A stretch of 11,975 nt of DNA from Acidaminococcaceae bacterium (GTDB taxonomy: Bacteria > Bacillota > Negativicutes > Acidaminococcales > Acidaminococcaceae). The stretch is from the NCBI GenBank assembly GCA_022653215.1, contig JALCSJ010000057.1:1-11975 (forward strand). Reading direction: 5' to 3'. The position numbers and the translations under genes were made by a program. Below the pieces are notes generated by a model, which saw nothing but the letters and a program-made list of their open reading frames with translations, did no database searches and was not told the origin of the DNA. This document shows positions 8,171-11,975 of this stretch, in pieces. Within the stretch, counting starts at the first letter, position 1, and each line of letters begins with the position of its first letter.

Positions 8171-10176
8171 TTAGCTCCTCTTGTTTCTCCTTTGCGTTTG
8201 CCCAGTTCACCCTTGAGCAGAATAATTCTGTCCCGATATTCGGCAGCTCTTTCGAAATCAAGGTGCTTAGCCGCATCCCGCATTTTCTTTTCTAATTCCT
8301 GTGCCTGTTTTTCTATGGAATGACCGCTTAATTTCTTTAAGGTCTTAGCAGAATAAGTTTTGGTAGTATCTTCTTCTGCTACCTTAGTAAGTTTTATCAG
8401 TTCTACAACTTTCTTTTGAATAGTTTTAGGAGTAATGCCGTGCTCTTTGTTGTAGGCATCTTGAATCTGACGCCGACGATTGGTTTCATCTATGGCCCGC
8501 TTCATAGAACCGGTCATTACATCTGCATACATAATTACCCGTCCATGGGCATTTCTGGCTGCACGGCCAATAGTCTGAATCATAGCTGTATCACTGCGCA
8601 AAAAGCCTTCTTTATCTGCATCCAAAATAGCGATTAAAGATACTTCCGGCAAATCCAATCCTTCTCTTAAAAGGTTAATACCAACCAACACGTCAAAATC
8701 TCCCGCCCGTAAGTCATGAATGATTTCCGCTCTTTCAATAGTCACAATATCCGAATGGAGATAGCGTACTTTCACCCCGGCCTGAGCCAGATAATCCGTT
8801 AAATCTTCAGCCATACGTTTAGTCAAGGTAGTAACCAGGATACGTTCTCCCCCTGCCACTACTTTATGAATTTCTGAAAGCAAATCATCAATCTGTCCTT
8901 TAATGGGACGGACCTCAATGCAAGGATCCAGCAAACCTGTTGGTCTGATAATCTGCTCCACTACCTGATCTGCTTCTTTAAGTTCATAGTCCGAAGGTGT
9001 AGCTGACACATAAATCGCCTGATTGCGCTGAGCCTGAAACTCATCAAAGGTCAAAGGTCTATTGTCCAAAGCAGAGGGCAATCTAAAACCATATTCCACC
9101 AGCATATTCTTTCTGGACCTGTCTCCGGCGAACATAGCACGAATCTGGGGCAGTGTCACATGACATTCATCTATGACAGTGAGAAAGTCAGGCGGGAAAT
9201 AATTTACCAAAGTGAAAGGCGGTTCTCCCGGATTTCTGCCTGTCAAATGTCTGGAATAATTTTCAATGCCGCTGCAGTAACCCATTTCTTCCATCATTTC
9301 CAAATCATAATTTGTTCTTTGTGCTAAGCGTTCTGCTTCCAACAATTTACCCTGTTCGTTTAATTTGGCTAATTGCTGGGCCAGTTCTGTTTTAATATCT
9401 TCCATGGCCCGTTCCAGATTATCCCTGCTGGTTACATAATGAGAGGCCGGGAAAATTGCCACATGAGTGCGCTTAGTCAAAACTGCTCCGGTTAAAACAT
9501 CTATTTCCATAATGCCGTCTACTTCATCACCGAACAATTCGATACGAATACCTTTTTCATTGTAGCTGGCAGGAATGACCTCAATTACATCACCTCTGAC
9601 TCTAAAGGTACCCCGTTCAAAGGCAATATCATTGCGAGTATATTGAATCTCCACTAATTTTTTCAATATTTCTTGTCTGTCCACAGTCTGACCTACACGT
9701 AAAGACAATACCATATCATAGTAATCTTTAGGTGCGCCTAAACCATAAATACAGGAAACACTGGCCACCACAATAACATCTTTACGCTCAAAAAGTGCAC
9801 TGGTAGCAGAGTGCCGCAGCTTATCGATTTCATCGTTAATAGAAGAATCTTTTTCGATATAAGTATCAGTTGAAGGAATATAGGCCTCCGGCTGATAGTA
9901 ATCATAATAGGAGACAAAATATTCTACGGCGTTTTCCGGGAAAAACAGTTTTAACTCACTGGCTAATTGTGCCGCCAAGGTTTTATTATGAGCAATAACC
10001 AGAGTTGGTTTCTGTACTTTGTTGATTACCTGGGCAATAGTATAGGTCTTACCTGTACCTGTTGCTCCCAGTAGTACCTGAGTGTGCAAACCTTTTTCTA
10101 CGCCTGCTGCTAATTTGTCTATAGCCTGGGGTTGGTCACCGGCAGGATTAAAAGGTGCTTTGATTTTAAATTTCAT
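8167..10176 (-). CDS. uvrB: Excinuclease ABC subunit B
   Basis: UvrB is the helicase-like protein that verifies the lesion and recruits UvrC. The 669-residue protein has Walker A GATGTGKT (37-44), the aromatic-rich beta-hairpin region YDYYQPEAYIP (91-101) used to clamp DNA, a DECH box (336-339), the SATPSDYE segment (391-398) and motif VI QTIGRAARN (534-542). A C-terminal UVR motif at about 624-655 pairs with the UVR motif of UvrC. The ATG is preceded by GTGAGG (10190-10185) at eight bases, and the N-terminus MKFKIKAPFNPAGDQPQAI is the usual one. It is the first gene of the uvrBAC-phosphatase operon and is transcribed away from the DUF4127 gene. No SOS (LexA) box of the Bacillus type, GAAC-N4-GTTC, is visible upstream, so DNA-damage induction is not supported by this sequence. 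Confidence 0.98.
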   Translation of the reverse strand: MKFKIKAPFNPAGDQPQAIDKLAAGVEKGLHTQVLLGATGTGKTYTIAQVINKVQKPTLVIAHNKTLAAQLASELKLFFPENAVEYFVSYYDYYQPEAYIPSTDTYIEKDSSINDEIDKLRHSATSALFERKDVIVVASVSCIYGLGAPKDYYDMVLSLRVGQTVDRQEILKKLVEIQYTRNDIAFERGTFRVRGDVIEVIPASYNEKGIRIELFGDEVDGIMEIDVLTGAVLTKRTHVAIFPASHYVTSRDNLERAMEDIKTELAQQLAKLNEQGKLLEAERLAQRTNYDLEMMEEMGYCSGIENYSRHLTGRNPGEPPFTLVNYFPPDFLTVIDECHVTLPQIRAMFAGDRSRKNMLVEYGFRLPSALDNRPLTFDEFQAQRNQAIYVSATPSDYELKEADQVVEQIIRPTGLLDPCIEVRPIKGQIDDLLSEIHKVVAGGERILVTTLTKRMAEDLTDYLAQAGVKVRYLHSDIVTIERAEIIHDLRAGDFDVLVGINLLREGLDLPEVSLIAILDADKEGFLRSDTAMIQTIGRAARNAHGRVIMYADVMTGSMKRAIDETNRRRQIQDAYNKEHGITPKTIQKKVVELIKLTKVAEEDTTKTYSAKTLKKLSGHSIEKQAQELEKKMRDAAKHLDFERAAEYRDRIILLKGELGKRKGETRGAK

Positions 10177-10208
10177 TTTTCAAGCCTCACATTATATGAT
10201 AATTATTT

Positions 10209-10217
10209 ATTATACCA
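10209..10217 (-). promoter_or_regulatory. Extended -10 promoter of the uvrBAC operon
   Basis: On the minus strand TGGTATAAT (10217-10209) combines a perfect -10 box with the TG extension that compensates for a weak -35 box. An eight-A tract (10239-10232 on the minus strand) covers the -35 position. A start near 10202 would give a leader of about 26 bases including the uvrB ribosome site. A second TATAAT (10227-10222), with TTAACA 15 bases upstream (10248-10243), is an alternative with poor spacing. Confidence 0.65.
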
Positions 10218-10237
10218 TATTATTATAAGTATTTTTT

Positions 10238-10266
10238 TTGAATGTTAAAGAAAAATGTTGTATAAT
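10238..10266 (+). promoter_or_regulatory. Sigma-A promoter of the DUF4127 gene
   Basis: TTGAAT (10238-10243), a 17-base spacer and a perfect TATAAT (10261-10266) form a strong candidate promoter. Transcription should start near 10273, within the tandem 10-bp repeat, giving a leader of about 30 bases. The -35 box adjoins the A/T tract used by the divergent uvrB promoter, so the two transcription units share about 60 bases of control DNA. Confidence 0.82.
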
Positions 10267-10267
10267 A

Positions 10268-10287
10268 TATGGACGTTTATGGACGTT
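10268..10287 (+). repeat. Perfect tandem repeat TATGGACGTT x2 over the transcription start
   Basis: Two identical 10-base copies (10268-10277 and 10278-10287) lie directly after the -10 box. A period of 10 bases is about one helical turn, so both copies face the same side of the DNA. A protein bound here would block initiation or early elongation of the DUF4127 gene. It may equally be a chance slippage duplication. Each copy also holds an ATG opening a tiny frame that stops before or within the ribosome site; I do not regard these as genes. Confidence 0.7.
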
Positions 10288-10291
10288 AATT

Positions 10292-10297
10292 AGGAGG
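10292..10297 (+). promoter_or_regulatory. Ribosome binding site that fixes the DUF4127 start
   Basis: AGGAGG lies six bases before the ATG at 10304, optimal in sequence and spacing. The same frame is open back to a TTG at 10238, but that TTG is part of the -35 box and has no ribosome site, so the longer start is wrong. The ATG at 10304 also places a proper signal peptide at the N-terminus. Confidence 0.9.
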
Positions 10298-10303
10298 AAA
10301 CAA

Positions 10304-11866
10304 ATGAAGAGAAAAACAATGCTTACAATAATAAGCGGCTTTTTACTAATAATTAGTACAGGTTGGGGAACCCTAACAGAAGCTTCGCAAAAAATTATTT
10401 ATGTACCTATGGATAATCGTCCCGTTTGTCTGAGTTATGTACAAAAAACCGCAACAGCGGCAGGTTTTCCTTTAACAGTTCCTCCCAAAGACTGTATAGC
10501 CAACTACAGATCCAGCGGTAATGAAGTTAAGCTATGGAAGTGGCTGGAAAAAGAAGCTCCCACTGCTAAGGCCGCTGTTGTCTCTACTGATAGTTTAAAC
10601 TACGGTGGCTTAGTTGCCTCCCGTAAACATCATCTTATTAATTGGATGATTACGAAAAAGATTGCCCGTTTAGAGGAATTAGGCAAAAAAAATCCTAATT
10701 TAAAAATTTTTGCTTTCTCCACTATTATGCGTACCCCTGAAGAAAGTATAGGTAATGTTGAGCCTGATTATTATCGTTTCTTTGGTCCCAGTATTTTCCG
10801 TCTTACCCAGCTAAATGACAAGGAAGACACGAACATTTTAACAGGCCGGGAAGCTTCGGAAAAAGCCGACTTGCTGCGGATGATTCCCGAAGATTTGCTT
10901 TATGACTGGATGAAACGACGTAAAGTAAATATGAAAGCTAATCAAGAACTTATTGATTTAAGTCATAAAAAGGTCTTTCATTTTCTGGCTATTGGCAAAG
11001 ACGACAATGCTCCCCTGTCTCAGACTCATATGGAAGCCAGACATCTGGCCCACTACGGCGGCGGTCTGCAAAAAAAAGTTTTTCAGATTATTCCCGGTGT
11101 TGACCAAATCGGCTTGTTATTAATAACCAGAGCTATTAACGAAATTACCGGCAAGGAGCCAAAGCTCTATGTAACTTATGCGCCCGGCAAAGGTGGTTCT
11201 ACTGTTCCCCTTTTCTCAGATGAAAGCGTAGAAAACTCTGTAACAGATCAAATAATCGCCGCCGGCTGCAAAGAAACTCTCCATCCTGACAGAGCAAATA
11301 TTGTGCTGGCTATCAATACTCCCTATGACGGACGTTGCCAGGATTCTACTTCCAACGAAAATGCTCCTTACAGTTCCAATCCCAATAAACAATTTGCCAA
11401 AGAATTAAGCAAATTAGTCCATGGTCATAAAGTTTCCCTGGCAGATATTTCGTATGCTAACGGTGCTGACAATGGTTTCATGTATGCCCTGGAAAATCGT
11501 GATGTACTCTCCCATCTAACTGCCTATAATGGTTGGAATACAGCAGATAACAGTATCGGTTATGCTATTTCTCAAGGTGTGCTCAGTCCTCGTATGAATA
11601 AAAAAGCTATAACCAATTTATTGAAAACACGTTATTTAGATGACTGGATTTACCAGGCCAATGTTCGTTACAGAGTAGCCCTGGATATTGACAGACATGA
11701 TTTTAAACTGAAATATGATTTAGGAAAATACTATAACCGAGTTTTAGTCGATACCAACAAGTTATTCAAGCAATATGTTGCTGATGAACCTTGCTTAGCC
11801 GGTACTGACTACAGTGTAGAATTTCCCTGGAACAGACTCTTTGAAGTAGATGTGCGTGTAAGTTAA
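10304..11866 (+). CDS. Exported DUF4127-family protein, function unknown
   Basis: The 520-residue product begins with a basic N-region (MKRK), a hydrophobic core (about 6-22) and a likely signal peptidase site near TEA-SQ (residues 25-29). It is therefore expected outside the cytoplasmic membrane; there is no lipobox cysteine and no second membrane segment. Conserved-looking blocks match my recollection of DUF4127: YVPMDNRP (33-40), DSLNYGGLVASR (96-107), GKDDNAPLSQTHMEA (231-245), PGVDQIG (264-270), YAPGKGGSTVPLFSD (292-306), DISYANGADNGF (381-392), AYNGWNTADNSIG (407-419) and PWNRLFEVD (508-516). Many Asp, Asn and Gly residues in these blocks look like metal- or ligand-binding loops, so an enzyme acting on extracellular carbohydrate or wall material is possible but unproven. 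It has its own promoter and terminator, so it is probably a single-gene unit. Codon use looks like that of its neighbours. Confidence 0.87.
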   Translation: MKRKTMLTIISGFLLIISTGWGTLTEASQKIIYVPMDNRPVCLSYVQKTATAAGFPLTVPPKDCIANYRSSGNEVKLWKWLEKEAPTAKAAVVSTDSLNYGGLVASRKHHLINWMITKKIARLEELGKKNPNLKIFAFSTIMRTPEESIGNVEPDYYRFFGPSIFRLTQLNDKEDTNILTGREASEKADLLRMIPEDLLYDWMKRRKVNMKANQELIDLSHKKVFHFLAIGKDDNAPLSQTHMEARHLAHYGGGLQKKVFQIIPGVDQIGLLLITRAINEITGKEPKLYVTYAPGKGGSTVPLFSDESVENSVTDQIIAAGCKETLHPDRANIVLAINTPYDGRCQDSTSNENAPYSSNPNKQFAKELSKLVHGHKVSLADISYANGADNGFMYALENRDVLSHLTAYNGWNTADNSIGYAISQGVLSPRMNKKAITNLLKTRYLDDWIYQANVRYRVALDIDRHDFKLKYDLGKYYNRVLVDTNKLFKQYVADEPCLAGTDYSVEFPWNRLFEVDVRVS

Positions 11867-11879
11867 AAGATATAAAAGT

Positions 11880-11923
11880 GGCTGTAACATGATGACAAAA
11901 GTCATTGTGTTACAGCCTTTTTT
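11880..11923 (+). terminator. Strong intrinsic terminator of the DUF4127 gene
   Basis: A 17-bp stem (11880-11896 with 11901-11917) closes on an AAAA loop; apart from two G-U wobbles it is fully paired. Six Ts follow directly (11918-11923). It starts 13 bases after the stop codon. Read on the minus strand the same hairpin is followed by ACTTTTATAT, so it could also stop, less efficiently, a convergent gene from the right. Confidence 0.95.
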
Positions 11924-11937
11924 GTTTCTCTTTTAGC

Positions 11938-11975
11938 CTATTGATTTTTTTGCTGTTGTTGCTGCTGTTGTTTGC
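11938..11975 (-). CDS. Possible C-terminus of a convergent gene with a glutamine-rich tail (cut by window edge)
   Basis: On the minus strand one frame reads KQQQQQQQKNQ and ends at a TAG (11940-11938), 14 bases beyond the T-run of the terminator. The run mixes CAA and CAG codons, which favours selection for glutamine over a pure DNA repeat. The alternative open frame gives an Asn/Ser run but ends only inside the terminator stem, which is less likely. Eleven codons are too few to name the product or prove coding. The gene body lies outside the window. Confidence 0.4.
   Translation of the reverse strand, partial: KQQQQQQQKNQ

Noticed and set aside
10241..10259. Direct repeat of AATGTT considered as a LexA or other operator
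   Set aside because: The copies are direct, not inverted, 13 bases apart and very AT-rich; this fits chance in promoter DNA and does not match GAAC-N4-GTTC.
10269..10289. Mini-ORF of six codons (MDVYGR) within the tandem repeat, a possible leader peptide
   Set aside because: The ATG probably lies at or just upstream of the transcription start, has no ribosome site, and no attenuator hairpin follows.

Overview
The window is chromosomal, AT-rich housekeeping DNA from a member of the Bacillota. Both the trio rapZ-yvcK-whiA and its position next to the uvr genes are typical of that phylum. The two membrane segments at the front of YvcK and the overall gene content would fit Negativicutes or related clostridial groups, but that narrower placement is inference and cannot be settled here.

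Layout, read on the minus strand from right to left. A repair operon starts at about 10.2 kb: uvrB (10176-8167), uvrA (8170-5351) and uvrC (5354-3525), joined by two ATGA four-base overlaps. A HAD/Cof-type phosphatase follows (3510-2695), 14 bases after uvrC. A 115-base gap then carries a near-consensus sigma-A promoter (TTTACA-17-TATAAT). This drives a second operon: rapZ (2579-1719), yvcK/glmR (1703-330) and whiA (GTG start at 327, cut by the left edge after 109 codons).

On the plus strand, divergent from uvrB, lies one gene for an exported DUF4127-family protein (10304-11866). It has its own TTGAAT-17-TATAAT promoter, a perfect tandem 10-bp repeat over the predicted transcription start, a strong AGGAGG ribosome site, and a strong hairpin terminator after its stop. 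The last 38 bases look like the glutamine-rich C-terminus of a convergent minus-strand gene, cut by the right edge.

How the genes work together: UvrA, UvrB and UvrC form the complete nucleotide excision repair nuclease, made from one transcript with coupled translation. RapZ, YvcK/GlmR and WhiA are a conserved set linked in other Bacillota to cell-wall precursor (UDP-GlcNAc) supply and cell division. The DUF4127 gene appears to be a single-gene unit of unknown function.

I saw no mobile element, CRISPR array, RNA gene, frameshift or clearly transferred segment. The points most worth a second look are a RapZ C-terminus lacking the usual basic tail, the membrane-anchored YvcK, the exported DUF4127 protein, and the tandem repeat at its promoter. 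Nothing here is convincing evidence of an undescribed multi-gene system.
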